From Sulfurimonas sp. (GTDB lineage: Bacteria > Campylobacterota > Campylobacteria > Campylobacterales > Sulfurimonadaceae), in assembly GCA_013791885.1 (NCBI GenBank), contig VMSZ01000020.1:1-64000 (forward strand): a DNA stretch of 64,000 nt, given 5' to 3'. The position numbers and the translations under genes are program-made. The notes under the pieces are model-generated. The model ran no database searches, was not told the origin of the DNA, and was given only the letters and a program-made list of their open reading frames with translations. Below are positions 54,358 to 64,000 of the stretch, one piece after another. The stretch's first letter is position 1; each line of letters opens with the position of its first letter.

Positions 54358-55896
54358 TTGTTTGATTTAAAAAACACCTCATCCAAAAACATCAAGAATG
54401 ACATTCTCTCAGGTTTAGTCGTTGCTGTCGCGCTTGTTCCTGAAGCTATTGCGTTTTCTTTCATTGCCGGAGTGAGTCCTATTGTCGGGCTTTACACTGC
54501 GTTTATTCTTGGGCTTATTACCTCTCTTATAGGCGGTAAACCTGGGATGATAAGCGGTGCGACCGGTGCTGTTGCCATTGTTCTTGTTGGTTTATCCCTT
54601 GAAGCAAGTGCTTTTTTATCTGCACAAGGTTTAGCGGGAGAAACACTTGCCATCGGCGTTTTACAGTACATTCTTTTAGCTACTGTTGTTGCCGGACTTA
54701 TTCAAATAAGCATAGGTCTTTTAAAACTCGGCAAGTTTATACGCCTTGTTCCGACACCAGCTATTCACGGTTTTGTAAACGGTCTTGCTATTGTTATTGC
54801 CACTGCCCAGTTCAAGTTTTTTGAAGGGCAGGGATATATGATGTACGTTTTAGTAGCTATTACAATGGCTATTATGTATTTTCTTCCTAAGCTTACAAAA
54901 GCAGTCCCGGCTGGTCTTGTAGCAATTATTGTTTTAACTCTTGGTGTTTACTTTACAAATGCAGACACGCTTTTACTCAGCGGTTTAGCTGACATGAGTC
55001 AATTTGCCGGTCAGCTTCCTAGCTTTGGCATTCCTGCGTATCTCCTCAGTTTTGATGCATTCATGATGGTACTTCCTTATGCAGTTATCGTTGCACTTGT
55101 GGGCATAATCGAATCACTTCTGACACTTTCGGTTTTAGACGAACTCAGCAACACAAGAGGCTCTGCAAATAAAGAGTGTATTGCTCAGGGAACGGGGAAT
55201 GTGACTTGTGGCTTTTTTGGCGGCATGGCTGGTTGTGCGATGATTGGACAAAGTATCATCAACTACACTTCAGGGGGAATCGGCAGACTCTCTTCATTCG
55301 TTGCGGCTGTCGGACTCATCATTCTGGTCGTCTCCATGAGCGGCGTTTTAAACGCCATTCCTGTGGCTGTTTTGGTTGGGATTATGTTTATGGTAAGTAT
55401 CGGTACCTTTGAGTGGTCAAGCTTCTCTAGGTTAAGCCGAATGCCACGTACGGATGCCTTTGTAATGGTGGCTGTAACGGTCATCACCGTTGTAGAAGAT
55501 TTGGCTATTGCGGTTATTGCCGGCGTTATTATCTCTGCTCTTGCGTTTGCATGGAAACATGCACGTATTTGGGCAAAAACGCATGTTGAAGAAGACGGAA
55601 CAAAAGTTTACACGCTTGAAGGACCGCTCTTTTTCGGAAGTGCTTCAACTTTTGCAGACAATTTTGACATTCTTCAAGATCCGCCAAAAGTCGTCATTGA
55701 CTTTAAAAACGCAAGAGTTATGGATTCTAGCGGGGTTGAAGCAGTTGATGCAATCACTAAAAAATATGAAGATGCGGGGAAAAATCTTTTACTGCGTCAC
55801 CTCAGTCCAGACTGTAAAGCTATCCTCAAACAAGCGGGCCCGCACTGTTCTTACGAAGAAGACGATCCGACCTACAAGGTTGCGTTTAACTACTAA
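54358..55896 (+). CDS. SulP family inorganic anion transporter with STAS domain
   Basis: A 512-residue transporter starting at TTG with TAAAGG upstream. The N-terminal KNDILSGLVVAVALVPEAIAFSFIAGV and SGATGAVAIVLVG match the SulP core (about 10-12 helices). A C-terminal STAS domain begins about residue 415 (PPKVVIDFKNARVMDSSGVEAVDAITKKY). The substrate could be sulfate, bicarbonate or another anion. The protein is shorter than plant-type SulP but typical for bacteria. It has two AAACGCAG octamers. Confidence 0.92.
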   Translation: MFDLKNTSSKNIKNDILSGLVVAVALVPEAIAFSFIAGVSPIVGLYTAFILGLITSLIGGKPGMISGATGAVAIVLVGLSLEASAFLSAQGLAGETLAIGVLQYILLATVVAGLIQISIGLLKLGKFIRLVPTPAIHGFVNGLAIVIATAQFKFFEGQGYMMYVLVAITMAIMYFLPKLTKAVPAGLVAIIVLTLGVYFTNADTLLLSGLADMSQFAGQLPSFGIPAYLLSFDAFMMVLPYAVIVALVGIIESLLTLSVLDELSNTRGSANKECIAQGTGNVTCGFFGGMAGCAMIGQSIINYTSGGIGRLSSFVAAVGLIILVVSMSGVLNAIPVAVLVGIMFMVSIGTFEWSSFSRLSRMPRTDAFVMVAVTVITVVEDLAIAVIAGVIISALAFAWKHARIWAKTHVEEDGTKVYTLEGPLFFGSASTFADNFDILQDPPKVVIDFKNARVMDSSGVEAVDAITKKYEDAGKNLLLRHLSPDCKAILKQAGPHCSYEEDDPTYKVAFNY

Positions 55897-55912
55897 AACT
55901 TTTGTGGCTATC

Positions 55913-55946
55913 TTTTAGTTTCACCTCTTCTAAGGTGAAACTAAAA
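55913..55946. terminator. bidirectional terminator
   Basis: TTTTAGTTTCACCT-cttcta-AGGTGAAACTAAAA is a perfect 14-bp stem with a 6-nt loop lying between the converging SulP and transglutaminase-like genes, 17 nt from the SulP stop. T-runs occur on both sides of the stem, so it can stop transcription from either direction. Confidence 0.85.
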
Positions 55947-55950
55947 TCAT

Positions 55951-57390
55951 TTAACTGCCTCTCACCACAATAAAACTCTCAGGTCTCAGCGGTTTATATT
56001 TTGGCATACTTTGCCCGACTCTTGCGTTTATGTAGGTTGGGTCTGCAAGAACGAATCTTCTGTTTCCCGCATTGACACTATCTCCAAACATAGGAATGTA
56101 GAGCCCTGTCGCCATATGGTCTTTATATTTCACACCAATAACGGGAACTCTAAAAAGCTTTTTCACAAGTCTGGAAAATAAGACGGCTCTGTCTTCGCAA
56201 TCTGATTTGTCAAAGAAGAGTGTCTCCTGTGCAAACATAACTTTTTCTCTGCCAAACTGCTCGGCGTCACGTTCATATTCAAAAGCATTTTGAACAAAAC
56301 TCAGAACAAAGTTAATTCCCAAACTTGCCTCTTTTTGGTCAATCTCTTTTTTCAGTTCTTTGGCTATTGAAAAATATGTTTGCTCATCTAAAGGCGCATT
56401 AAAATAAGTTTCGTAATCCGCTTGAGGATAACTGCCCATAAAATCTATAAGATTTTGATTGTACTCGTACTTAATCTGCATCTCTTTTGAATTATATGTA
56501 AATTTCAATGTTTTACTTTTGATATTTTGCTCAAATTTTGGAAGCGTTGTCAAAGACAAATCTAGTGCTTTATCTGCCTCGGGATAACTTTTATCGTAAG
56601 AGTATACAGAAGAAGTAGTTGATTTTGAGTACTCCGAGAGAGCATAAAACTTCTTATCTGAAAAAGTATAATTAGGTGTACTGTAAATATCTTTTTCTGA
56701 GTGCAGCATAAGAGTTATGTGTTTATTGGCTAATCCGACTTTAGCGTTATATCCAAGCTTATTGAAGATGAACCATGCAAAAAGCTTTGATTCATCCCCT
56801 TCATGAAAAAGTGTCTCAGACATCTTTGTAACCAACATATAAAGAGCCCAGTCATTGAGTTGCATATCATCTTTTACTGCGTTTATATCCGCGAGTAAAG
56901 GCTTATATGCGCTCAATGCGAGAGTGTTAAAAAAATTCGCTATACCTGCTTGGTTTTGCGGATAAAAATTTGCACTTTTAATCTTCTCATCAACATGAAA
57001 TGCCAGCGTAGTTCCATAAAAATTAAAACTAAGCTCTTTTTTAAGATCAGATACCGTTGGAATAATTTCCTCAGATGACGAAGGTTTTAAAGGAGTTTGT
57101 TCTTGAGGATTTTCAAGTTTTATAAAAACTTTTGGTCCAACAGGGATGACCTCTCTTGGTTGGGCCGAAGAAATTACTTTTGGTTTTGGTTCTTCATAAA
57201 GCGGTGCACCGATATGAACTCTGTACTCTTTAAATTGTTCATCAAGATAAGTTCTAAAGCCATTGTCCCGCTCGTCCGCATACGCAGCAAAAGATTTCGC
57301 CTGAGAGCTTTTAAAATCTGCAAAACTCTCCGCATAAACAAATGAAGTACAAAAAAGTAATACTAAATTAAAACGGCCAGATAGCCTCAA
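55951..57390 (-). CDS. exported transglutaminase-like protein
   Basis: A 479-residue protein, starting at TTG 57390 with GGGGA at about 10 nt; this gives signal peptide RLSGRFNLVLLFCTSFVYA, while the upstream ATG frame would run 98 nt into flgH with no signal. The C-terminal ~150 residues have the transglutaminase-like triad: Cys in FDKSDCEDRAVLF, His in YKDHMATG and Asp in VLADPTYINA. The N-terminal half is unrecognised. It overlaps flgH by 23 nt, so translation is coupled. A protease or peptide-linking role is possible. Confidence 0.8.
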   Translation of the reverse strand: MRLSGRFNLVLLFCTSFVYAESFADFKSSQAKSFAAYADERDNGFRTYLDEQFKEYRVHIGAPLYEEPKPKVISSAQPREVIPVGPKVFIKLENPQEQTPLKPSSSEEIIPTVSDLKKELSFNFYGTTLAFHVDEKIKSANFYPQNQAGIANFFNTLALSAYKPLLADINAVKDDMQLNDWALYMLVTKMSETLFHEGDESKLFAWFIFNKLGYNAKVGLANKHITLMLHSEKDIYSTPNYTFSDKKFYALSEYSKSTTSSVYSYDKSYPEADKALDLSLTTLPKFEQNIKSKTLKFTYNSKEMQIKYEYNQNLIDFMGSYPQADYETYFNAPLDEQTYFSIAKELKKEIDQKEASLGINFVLSFVQNAFEYERDAEQFGREKVMFAQETLFFDKSDCEDRAVLFSRLVKKLFRVPVIGVKYKDHMATGLYIPMFGDSVNAGNRRFVLADPTYINARVGQSMPKYKPLRPESFIVVRGS

Positions 57391-58090
57391 CTGTTTTTGT
57401 TCCCCATCCTTGTTCTGTTGCACGGTCCACGTCTCCTTGTGTTTTGTAAAGAATTTTAGCATCACTCATTTTTGAAGAGTTTATGCTGTTGTATTGGTCA
57501 ATATCATAAGGACGGATTACCCCGCTTATTTGTATAACCTGTTTTTGCTGGTCAATCAATATTTCACGTTTTCCGGATACAAAATAGTTTCCATTGTGAA
57601 GTACTTTTACAATTCTGGCAGAAACTGTTGTAGTAAACGCAGCATCTTTTGTTGCACTCCCTGCTCCCTTGTAAGAACTCGTAGAATCTGCTCCAAAACC
57701 TACATTCGTTAAGCCGCTTAAATGTCCTGCCGCAGCACTGACCGCTGCGTTTCCTCCGCCGGAACTGAAAAGACCTCCGCCTAGAGAAGCACTGTCAGCT
57801 TCACTCAGCTGCTTCGCCCCAGAACTTGAACTTTTGGCAGTTTCAGAAATAATGACAGTTACAATGTCGTTTACATGCATGGCTTTATGGTCTGAAAAGA
57901 GCGGTGAATCCCCTTGGCCAAAGATACTTCCCGTAGAGACAAAGTCCTGTTCACTTTCACGTGCGGGCATCTGTTCAACATAGACAGGCGGCTCAAAGTC
58001 TATCTCTGGGTCCATCAGATGCGCGGTACAGCCGCTAAAAAGCAGTATGGTATATAGACTTGTAAATATCAGTAGGAAGTTATTAATCAT
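57368..58090 (-). CDS. flgH: flagellar L-ring protein FlgH
   Basis: Lipoprotein subunit of the flagellar outer-membrane L-ring, 240 residues. The lipobox LLFSGC places the lipidated Cys at 21. GSIFGQGDSPLFSDHKAMHVNDIVTVII and GNYFVSGKREILIDQQKQVIQISGVIRPYDID are diagnostic. Other flagellar genes are not in the window; scattered flagellar genes are normal in Campylobacterota. The C-terminus overlaps the transglutaminase-like gene. Confidence 0.96.
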   Translation of the reverse strand: MINNFLLIFTSLYTILLFSGCTAHLMDPEIDFEPPVYVEQMPARESEQDFVSTGSIFGQGDSPLFSDHKAMHVNDIVTVIISETAKSSSSGAKQLSEADSASLGGGLFSSGGGNAAVSAAAGHLSGLTNVGFGADSTSSYKGAGSATKDAAFTTTVSARIVKVLHNGNYFVSGKREILIDQQKQVIQISGVIRPYDIDQYNSINSSKMSDAKILYKTQGDVDRATEQGWGTKTVEAIWPF

Positions 58091-58120
58091 TATCTCTCTT
58101 TAAAAGTAGCTTGTTTTGCT

Positions 58121-58126
58121 ATAATG
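58121..58126 (+). promoter_or_regulatory. -10 box upstream of yqeY
   Basis: TTTTGCTATAATGATAGC contains TATAAT in the same TTTTGCTATAAT form as gatA, 29 nt before the ATG, in the divergent gap with flgH. Confidence 0.55.
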
Positions 58127-58154
58127 ATAGCAAAAATAGTACCAAGGACATTCA

Positions 58155-58598
58155 ATGAGTTTAAGAGAAACAATAAACGATGATTTAAAAAATGCTATGA
58201 AAGCAAAAGAAACGAAAAAACGCGACGCCCTTCGTCTTTTAACGAGTGCTTTTAAGCAGATTGAAGTAGATGAACGTAAAGAGTTAACGGATGAGGATGT
58301 CATCAAAATTATTCAAAAACAGGTCAAGAGCAGAAACGATTCTGCAACGCAGTACAGAGATGCCGGGCGTGATGACCTGCTTCAGATAGAGCTCGATGAA
58401 ATAGCTGTTTTTGAAGTCTATCTTCCGAAACAACTCAGCGATGAGGAACTCACGGCAGCCCTTCGTAAAATTATAGAGAGTGTCGGTGCGAAAGATGTTA
58501 AAGATATGGGAAAAGTAATGGGAGCAGCTTCTAAAGAGCTTGCAGGTCTTGCTGATGGAAAAAGAATCAACGAGTGCGTTAAAACATTACTGGCTTAA
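58155..58598 (+). CDS. yqeY: GatB/YqeY domain protein
   Basis: A 147-residue soluble protein with the YqeY signature: MSLRETINDDLKNAMKAKETKKRDALRLLTSAFKQIEVDE at the N-terminus and the GatB-C-terminal-like helical domain ELTAALRKIIESVGAKDVKDMGKVMG. It binds tRNA in GatB; the function of the free domain is not firmly known. It converges on the EAL gene, overlapping its stop by 4 nt. Confidence 0.93.
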   Translation: MSLRETINDDLKNAMKAKETKKRDALRLLTSAFKQIEVDERKELTDEDVIKIIQKQVKSRNDSATQYRDAGRDDLLQIELDEIAVFEVYLPKQLSDEELTAALRKIIESVGAKDVKDMGKVMGAASKELAGLADGKRINECVKTLLA

Positions 58599-60916
58599 TG
58601 TTTTAACTCTGAAGTTGAAATGACCTGACAGAATCCTCCGGTAGATGTAAAGAAAACTTCAAAGTTTTTTACATCCATCGGTCTTGAGCAGTAGTATCCT
58701 TGCATATAGTCACAATATCTTTCCTGTAAAAAAGTGTACTGTTCATACGTCTCTACCCCCTCTGCAATCACTTCCAAATTGAAATTTTTTGCAATTGTGA
58801 GAATAGTGCTTATCAGCTCCTTATCATCCACATCATCTTGTATATCCTGAATAAAAGATTTATCGATTTTAAGTGTTGTAAAGGGAAGTTTCTTCAAATA
58901 AGCTAACGATGAATATCCTGTGCCAAAATCATCTATAGAAATTCTAATACCGAGTTTTCTGAGATTATTCATTTTTTCACGAATAATCTCCACATCTTTA
59001 ACTATGATTGACTCTACAAGTTCTAATTCAAGATGATACGGACTTATTCCCGTATCATCTATAATATCTTTCACTTGCTTTACAAATCCGGAATAATTAA
59101 ACTGACGTACACTGATATTCACAGCAATTCTACTAAAGGAATCAACATGCGGAAACTCTTTTTTCCAAGCTACAAACTGTTTCACACTATTTTTCAACAC
59201 CCAATTACCTATACTGACTATAAGCCCGCTCTCTTCGGCTACAGGGATGAATTCATCAGGCATGACATGTCCAAACTCTTGAGAATTCCAACGTAAAAGT
59301 GCTTCTGCACCCATAAGTTTACCGGTTGAAAACTCAATAATCGGTTGATAATGTATTTCCAGCTCTTGATTTTCAATAGCACTTCTGAGGCCATTTTCTA
59401 TAGTAAGACGTCTTTTAACCCATTCATCCATTTGGTGTTTATAAAATGTTGTTGTATTTTTACCCGCTTTTTTAGCCTGATACATTGCAATATCTGCATT
59501 TTTAAGCAAGTCGTGTTCATTTTGTTCTTTGTCATCTACAAGCGCAATTCCTATACTTGAAGATATATTGAGTTTATATCCATCTATTTCAAATTGTTGT
59601 TTTAGCACTGTATGGACTTTTTGTGCAATATACTCTGCGTTTGTTGCAGATTTCTTTTCATCAGTTCCTAAGTCCGGCAATAAAATAACAAATTCATCCC
59701 CGCCTATTCTTGCAACCGTATCTTCAATTCTGATAATATCTTTTAACCTTGCTGCTGCTTGTATAAGAAGTTTATCTCCTATCGCATGTCCCAAAGAATC
59801 ATTAATATTTTTAAAATTATCTAAATCAAGAAATATAAGACCAAAAATAGCGCCATGTCTTTGATATCGAATACTTTCATACTTTATTTTCTCAAGCAGA
59901 GTTGCACGATTTGGGATATTAGTAAGCTGATCATGACTTGCCTGATATTCATACTTAAGCTGTGTCAGCATTCTTTGTGTTATATCGGAAACAATAGCAA
60001 TTCCGCCAATAATATTGTGGTTTGCATCTTTAAGAGGCGATGTACTCATAGAGATCCAGAGATCTTTTTTTATGTACTTTGTCTGATATTCTCCTTCATA
60101 AAAACCTTCTACATCATCTAAAGTTGATTGTAATGTCGGTAATAATCTTTGATCGGGTAATGTATGCAGATCAAGTCCTATCAAAAAATCATGCGGAGCT
60201 TCTAAAAATTCTACTATCTCCTGATTTGCTTCTCGAATAATTAAATCACTATCATATATAATAATTCCAAGCGGCGCTTGGTTAAAAACTTTTCCAAAAC
60301 GTTCCTCTGAACGTAAAAGTTTCTCCTTCTCATCCTCATACATTTGACGGGATTCTACAATGTCAAGATAATGTTCATGAAACAGAGTACTAATTTTATA
60401 TATTAGCAGCAAGTAAAGCGTTATGAGTATTGCAAAAATATTATGAATATAGGTATCTTGCATCAGGAGCTGTGCAATTAAAGGTACAATTAAAAAAAAT
60501 ATAAAAATTCTGGATGCACTTCTTAGAGATGACAAACTGCTAATTGCGCCGGCACTCAGTCCCGCGACAATAACGATTAACATAGCCTGATGCAAGTAGC
60601 TCTCAGGTACAAAAAAGAAAAAAGAAGCAAAACTCCATAGAATCGATGACAATACAAGCGGAAGATAAAATATATATTTCCACTTTATAATAGAATATTT
60701 ACTTTTATTTTTGTCATAATAAATTGAGGAAGAAAATCGGAATATGCTAACAAGAAGAGTTATACTTAACCAAGGAATCAAAAAAGTATCACTGACATTT
60801 TGATACATAATCACGCTCAAGACAAGTGCATTTACCACGATTGCCAAAGACGAAAGCTTTAAATTTTTATACGCTCTACTTAACAACTCTTCATAATGTA
60901 ATTCTATTGGTTTCAA
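58595..60916 (-). CDS. membrane PAS-GGDEF-EAL protein with intact I-site
   Basis: A 773-residue protein. There are about six hydrophobic helices (17-180), a PAS region (about 205-315, FGKVFNQAPLGIIIYDSDLI), GGDEF with ARIGGDEFVILLP, EAL with GAEALLRWNSQEF, and DDFGTGYSSLAYLKKLPF. The cyclase domain keeps RIED (RxxD) upstream of GGDEF, so product inhibition is expected. Both catalytic cores look active. It overlaps the 3' end of yqeY. Confidence 0.92.
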   Translation of the reverse strand: MKPIELHYEELLSRAYKNLKLSSLAIVVNALVLSVIMYQNVSDTFLIPWLSITLLVSIFRFSSSIYYDKNKSKYSIIKWKYIFYLPLVLSSILWSFASFFFFVPESYLHQAMLIVIVAGLSAGAISSLSSLRSASRIFIFFLIVPLIAQLLMQDTYIHNIFAILITLYLLLIYKISTLFHEHYLDIVESRQMYEDEKEKLLRSEERFGKVFNQAPLGIIIYDSDLIIREANQEIVEFLEAPHDFLIGLDLHTLPDQRLLPTLQSTLDDVEGFYEGEYQTKYIKKDLWISMSTSPLKDANHNIIGGIAIVSDITQRMLTQLKYEYQASHDQLTNIPNRATLLEKIKYESIRYQRHGAIFGLIFLDLDNFKNINDSLGHAIGDKLLIQAAARLKDIIRIEDTVARIGGDEFVILLPDLGTDEKKSATNAEYIAQKVHTVLKQQFEIDGYKLNISSSIGIALVDDKEQNEHDLLKNADIAMYQAKKAGKNTTTFYKHQMDEWVKRRLTIENGLRSAIENQELEIHYQPIIEFSTGKLMGAEALLRWNSQEFGHVMPDEFIPVAEESGLIVSIGNWVLKNSVKQFVAWKKEFPHVDSFSRIAVNISVRQFNYSGFVKQVKDIIDDTGISPYHLELELVESIIVKDVEIIREKMNNLRKLGIRISIDDFGTGYSSLAYLKKLPFTTLKIDKSFIQDIQDDVDDKELISTILTIAKNFNLEVIAEGVETYEQYTFLQERYCDYMQGYYCSRPMDVKNFEVFFTSTGGFCQVISTSELKH

Positions 60917-60952
60917 TATTCCACTTTGTATTAATTTTGTCGGATTTAGTAT

Positions 60953-61738
60953 TTAACCAAATTTCAATTTTCTTAGCGCATCTTCTTCGTTATCTTGTCG
61001 CATTAAAGACTCACCGACCAAGAACGCATCTACGCCGGCCTTACTCAAATCTTCAAGTTGTCCATGTTCATAAATTCCACTCTCCGCTACAATAATCTTG
61101 CCGTTTGGAATAAGCGGAATCAGTTCATAAGATAAATTCATATTCATCTCAAAAGTCTGTAAATTTCTATGGTTAATCCCTATAATATCACTTCCGGCAT
61201 AAATTGCTTTCACTAAATCTGACTTATCGTGCACCTCAACCAAGGCTTCCATCCCCAAATGTCTCGTATAAGCAAGCAATTCTTTAAGTTCACCTTTACT
61301 CAGTGCTGCGGCAATAAGCAGTATAAAGTCTGCTCCATGCACTGTTGCTTCTAAAATTTGGTACTTTGAAACAATAAAATCTTTTCTCAAAAGAGGAATA
61401 CTCACATAACGTCTAATACCGCCAAGATAATCAAGAGAACCTTGAAAATAGTGAGGCTCTGTTAAGATGGAAATAGCACTTGCTCCACCTCGCTCGTAAC
61501 TTTGCGCAATAGCAAGCGGGTCAAAATTCTCACGTATAACACCCTTTGAAGGAGAAGCTTTTTTTACCTCGGCAATAATTCTGTACGGATCTTCTTCTGT
61601 TGCTTTTAAGTAAGGAATTACATCTCTTGGCGCTCTAGCATTAAACGCAAGCGAACGGCCCAGCCAGTCAAATGAAAACTCTTTTTCACGTTTGACTAAA
61701 TCTTCTTTTGTTTTTTTGATAATCTCATCTAAAATCAT
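60953..61738 (-). CDS. trpC: indole-3-glycerol-phosphate synthase
   Basis: TIM-barrel enzyme of tryptophan synthesis that cyclises carboxyphenylamino-deoxyribulose phosphate. The 261-residue product has the motifs [40 protein letters not shown] and [12 protein letters not shown]. It stands apart from the other trp genes and overlaps the TPR lipoprotein gene by 4 nt, so they are translated together. Confidence 0.96.
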   Translation of the reverse strand: MILDEIIKKTKEDLVKREKEFSFDWLGRSLAFNARAPRDVIPYLKATEEDPYRIIAEVKKASPSKGVIRENFDPLAIAQSYERGGASAISILTEPHYFQGSLDYLGGIRRYVSIPLLRKDFIVSKYQILEATVHGADFILLIAAALSKGELKELLAYTRHLGMEALVEVHDKSDLVKAIYAGSDIIGINHRNLQTFEMNMNLSYELIPLIPNGKIIVAESGIYEHGQLEDLSKAGVDAFLVGESLMRQDNEEDALRKLKFG

Positions 61739-63042
61739 TTCTTACCAACCTTTTTCATTTTTAAACATTGTTCTATAGCTTTGACATGAAGAAGTACTTC
61801 TTCATTATCTCCGCCCTCTAAATTTTTAACTTTTTGCATAATGTCACTCGCTTCTTGGCATTCACCTAATTTATAATGTCCCCAAGCGAGTGAATCAAGA
61901 TAATAAGAAGAATTTGGCTCTTTTTCTAAAGCTTTTTCAATGTACTTCATTCCCTCTTTTATATTTACATCATGGTCAATAAGAATATAACCCAAATAAT
62001 TCAGATATAAAGCATCACCATTCAGTTCAAGTACACTTTTAAGATTTTCTATGACCTGCGTAAGCATGATTCGGTCAGTTTTATCTGCATAACTTTCATA
62101 CTTATAAATCGCACTTCTACCCAAATAGCTTACATCACCGGTTTTTTTATACAAACTTCTCGCGACCAAATGTGCTTTGTCATAATTTTTCATATTTGCA
62201 TACAGCTGCAGAAGTGTATCATCATCGCTTTTAGAGTTCTCTAAAAAAGAGATTAACGATAGGGAATCTCTTTTGTAAAGATAAATTTGAACAATTTTTT
62301 TCGCTATATTTGCATCTTCTTCAAGCTCATATATTCTCAAATAAACATCCAAAAGTGCTTCAAGATTATTTTCTTTGCTGTAAAATCCTGCAAGTCTCAT
62401 ACATATTTGTAAAGAACAGCCATGGATACGGCTATGTGATTCAAGTCGGGTAATAGCCTCTTGCGTTTTATGTAAATGCACATATAAAACAAGTGATATT
62501 GTGTCTAAAACTTTTTCGCTATAGTTTTTTGCATAAGCTCGCTCAAGCACTGCCAAAGCATTGTCATACTCACGAAGCTGAACATGGATATCACTCAGTA
62601 AAAGATAGTCATCAAGTTCTTCAGACTCTTCCAAAAGCTCATGTGCCAAAAATTTTGCTTCCACTAAACGTCCGACTCCCATTAAAGCAACAATTTTTAC
62701 ACGCATCAGTACAAAATCACTGATACCTACATTATTGAGCGCATTTACCCTCGTAATAACCTTGTTAAATTCCGGCACAATCAAATCGTTTTGTAAAGAA
62801 CGATACAGATACTCTTTTTTGCCCGTATTGTCATAAAGTAAGCTAAAGATGTCTGAAGCAGACTGAAAGTCTCTTAACTGCTCGGCACGAAGAGCAAAAA
62901 GTATGTACGAATCTTCATACTCATAAACTTTTTTGTTTGATTTTACTCCCTGCTCCGTTGCTTCTACTTGCGGTGTTTGATATAGACAGGCACTCATCAT
63001 AAACAGTAAAAAAATCGGCATTAGTAATTTATACATCAACAA
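61735..63042 (-). CDS. TPR-repeat lipoprotein
   Basis: A 435-residue lipoprotein: [22 protein letters not shown] with lipobox MSAC (Cys19). The remainder is a helical solenoid of about ten TPR-like units ([27 protein letters not shown] is the clearest, with the C-terminal [30 protein letters not shown]). It is probably an outer-membrane scaffold; no catalytic site. It shares an operon with the YkgJ-type gene upstream and trpC downstream. Confidence 0.85.
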   Translation of the reverse strand: MLMYKLLMPIFLLFMMSACLYQTPQVEATEQGVKSNKKVYEYEDSYILFALRAEQLRDFQSASDIFSLLYDNTGKKEYLYRSLQNDLIVPEFNKVITRVNALNNVGISDFVLMRVKIVALMGVGRLVEAKFLAHELLEESEELDDYLLLSDIHVQLREYDNALAVLERAYAKNYSEKVLDTISLVLYVHLHKTQEAITRLESHSRIHGCSLQICMRLAGFYSKENNLEALLDVYLRIYELEEDANIAKKIVQIYLYKRDSLSLISFLENSKSDDDTLLQLYANMKNYDKAHLVARSLYKKTGDVSYLGRSAIYKYESYADKTDRIMLTQVIENLKSVLELNGDALYLNYLGYILIDHDVNIKEGMKYIEKALEKEPNSSYYLDSLAWGHYKLGECQEASDIMQKVKNLEGGDNEEVLLHVKAIEQCLKMKKVGKK

Positions 63043-63409
63043 TCCCCGGACACTCTAGCTTCAATTCATCTACTCGCGTTTTAAAATAATCCCAAAAAGG
63101 AAAAGTTCTGCATTGCGTTGGTCTTGCCTCGTAAATTTTACAGCCATTTGTATTTCTGTCATAAAAAATGCATTCATGGGAATCATTATACACTTGTTCT
63201 TTTATGGAATATTTGTACCCCTTTTTAAAAAGGTATTCTGCAGCGAATACTTTGATGTCCATTTCTAAAAGTTTTGCAATTTTTTCTATTTCAGCCATAC
63301 TTACATAAATATAGCCGCTCTCACCTGTGCAGCATTTGCCTTGGCAACTTTCACATGCGGACGGATTGAACTTATAGTCATATCCTTCTTGGCTTATTAA
63401 ATCTGACAT
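63029..63409 (-). CDS. YkgJ family cysteine-cluster protein
   Basis: A 126-residue cytoplasmic protein with Cys-rich motifs CESCQGKCCTGESGYI near the N-terminus and ECIFYDRNTNGCKIYEARPTQCRTFPFW later. This CxxCxxxCC...C...C pattern is the YkgJ/UPF0153 zinc- or iron-chelating family; the function is unknown. Its stop overlaps the TPR start, and its start overlaps the tRNA methyltransferase end by 13 nt. Confidence 0.9.
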   Translation of the reverse strand: MSDLISQEGYDYKFNPSACESCQGKCCTGESGYIYVSMAEIEKIAKLLEMDIKVFAAEYLFKKGYKYSIKEQVYNDSHECIFYDRNTNGCKIYEARPTQCRTFPFWDYFKTRVDELKLECPGIVDV

Positions 63410-64000
63410 TTTATACTCTGTGTTGAAGCTTTTTTATACACTTCTTTTGCCTGCTCTGAAAAGTCGTCTCCATTAAAACTAATAAATGGCTCCCAAATTT
63501 TCATCAAAGATTTGGAGCCGTTTCTTGCATGTATCATAACTAACGAAGCCCCTCTGTCAATTTTCGGGTGTACAAACTGCACATCCACCGCTTTAAGTTT
63601 TACCCTGTCTAATTCTGCGCAAATCACCCCGAATTGTGAAGCATCATAACAAAATATGAAGTGTGATTGAGGCTTTAATACTCTTGAAACTTTTTTAAAA
63701 AAATCACGCAAGGGTAAATTAACATTATATCGTGCGTTAAATAACATTTCATCTTCGCTCTTTGTCACGCCATCGTGGTAAAAAGGAGGATTTGAAATGA
63801 TGTAGTCATATTTTTCACTCTCATCAAGTTCTAAAAAATCACTCTCATGCATCTTGTAATCTATTTTGTTTACTCTAGCGTTTGTTGTGGCATAATGAAC
63901 AAAAGCTTCCTGCTTCTCAACTGCTTCTAGCTTTACTTTTGGATTGTCACGAGCAACCAAAAGACCGACTATACCGCAACCGGCACCGACATCAAGCACC
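63397..64000 (-). CDS. tRNA1(Val) (adenine37-N6)-methyltransferase-like protein, partial
   Basis: The N-terminus lies beyond the window; about 200 residues are visible. AdoMet motif I DVGAGCGIVGLLVA is at the start, and the amino-N6 methyltransferase motif NPPFYHDG is present (ISNPPFYHDGVTKSEDEM), matching the TrmN6/YfiC type. It probably methylates an adenine in tRNA. A ribosomal RNA or protein-glutamine target is less likely but not excluded. It leads the operon ykgJ-TPR-trpC. Confidence 0.8.
   Translation of the reverse strand, partial: VLDVGAGCGIVGLLVARDNPKVKLEAVEKQEAFVHYATTNARVNKIDYKMHESDFLELDESEKYDYIISNPPFYHDGVTKSEDEMLFNARYNVNLPLRDFFKKVSRVLKPQSHFIFCYDASQFGVICAELDRVKLKAVDVQFVHPKIDRGASLVMIHARNGSKSLMKIWEPFISFNGDDFSEQAKEVYKKASTQSIKCQI

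Overview
The window is a stretch of chromosome from a free-living Campylobacterota (Epsilonproteobacteria), most likely a Sulfurimonas-like sulfur/nitrogen chemolithotroph. The evidence is the AT-rich composition, the short tightly packed genes, many periplasmic c-type cytochromes, several c-di-GMP proteins, and a conserved gene order. That order is ileS, gatA, guaB, xseB, a carbon-nitrogen hydrolase, murC, a small membrane protein and mutS2; from memory, Campylobacter jejuni has the same order. No rRNA, tRNA, prophage, CRISPR array or intact transposase gene was seen.

Layout. 1-12.9 kb: ileS, gatA and guaB, interrupted by accessory insertions (a Fibrobacter-paralogous-domain lipoprotein, a Sel1 repeat protein, a YceI-like protein, a GGDEF/EAL protein, a WD40-like protein). 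Three copies of a ~30-bp repeat bracket the first two insertions. 13-21.5 kb: a large degenerate signalling protein, an RDD membrane protein, the methionine/sulfur pair metY and metX, xseB, a pseudonitrilase, a ThiF-like E1 enzyme and a DUF1566 protein. 21.5-31.9 kb: a DUF808 membrane protein, two tandem lipoproteins (one with a haem motif), an aminotransferase, murC and mutS2, a flavoprotein, a cytochrome c'-like gene inside inverted repeats, and a D,D-carboxypeptidase. 32-39 kb: a lemA/DUF3137/ytfJ/EI24 overlapping operon, a pentahaem cytochrome, a methyltransferase and a UvrD-type helicase.

39-45.7 kb is the most interesting block. It holds a diguanylate cyclase, a monohaem cytochrome, and two tandem outer-membrane proteins, each joining an N-terminal CXXCH haem motif to a beta-barrel (Cyc2-like fused cytochrome-porins). 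These are followed by a secreted Gln/Thr/Asp-rich repeat protein, a Tat-exported DUF2202 ferritin-like protein and a LuxR-type regulator. Together they suggest an outer-membrane electron conduit with its own regulator. 45.8-64 kb returns to housekeeping: valS, a radical SAM/SPASM enzyme, an RNA helicase, a SulP transporter, a transglutaminase-like protein, flgH, yqeY, trpC, a TPR lipoprotein, a YkgJ-type cysteine-cluster protein and a tRNA methyltransferase. Two more full-length GGDEF/EAL proteins lie among them.

The strongest signal outside the genes is the octamer AAACGCAG. By hand scan it occurs about 60 times on the two strands, roughly once per kilobase, in every reading frame and orientation. 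It is concentrated in core genes and nearly absent from the signalling and accessory genes. This looks like a DNA-level signal (uptake, Chi-like or chromosome-architecture) rather than codon preference.
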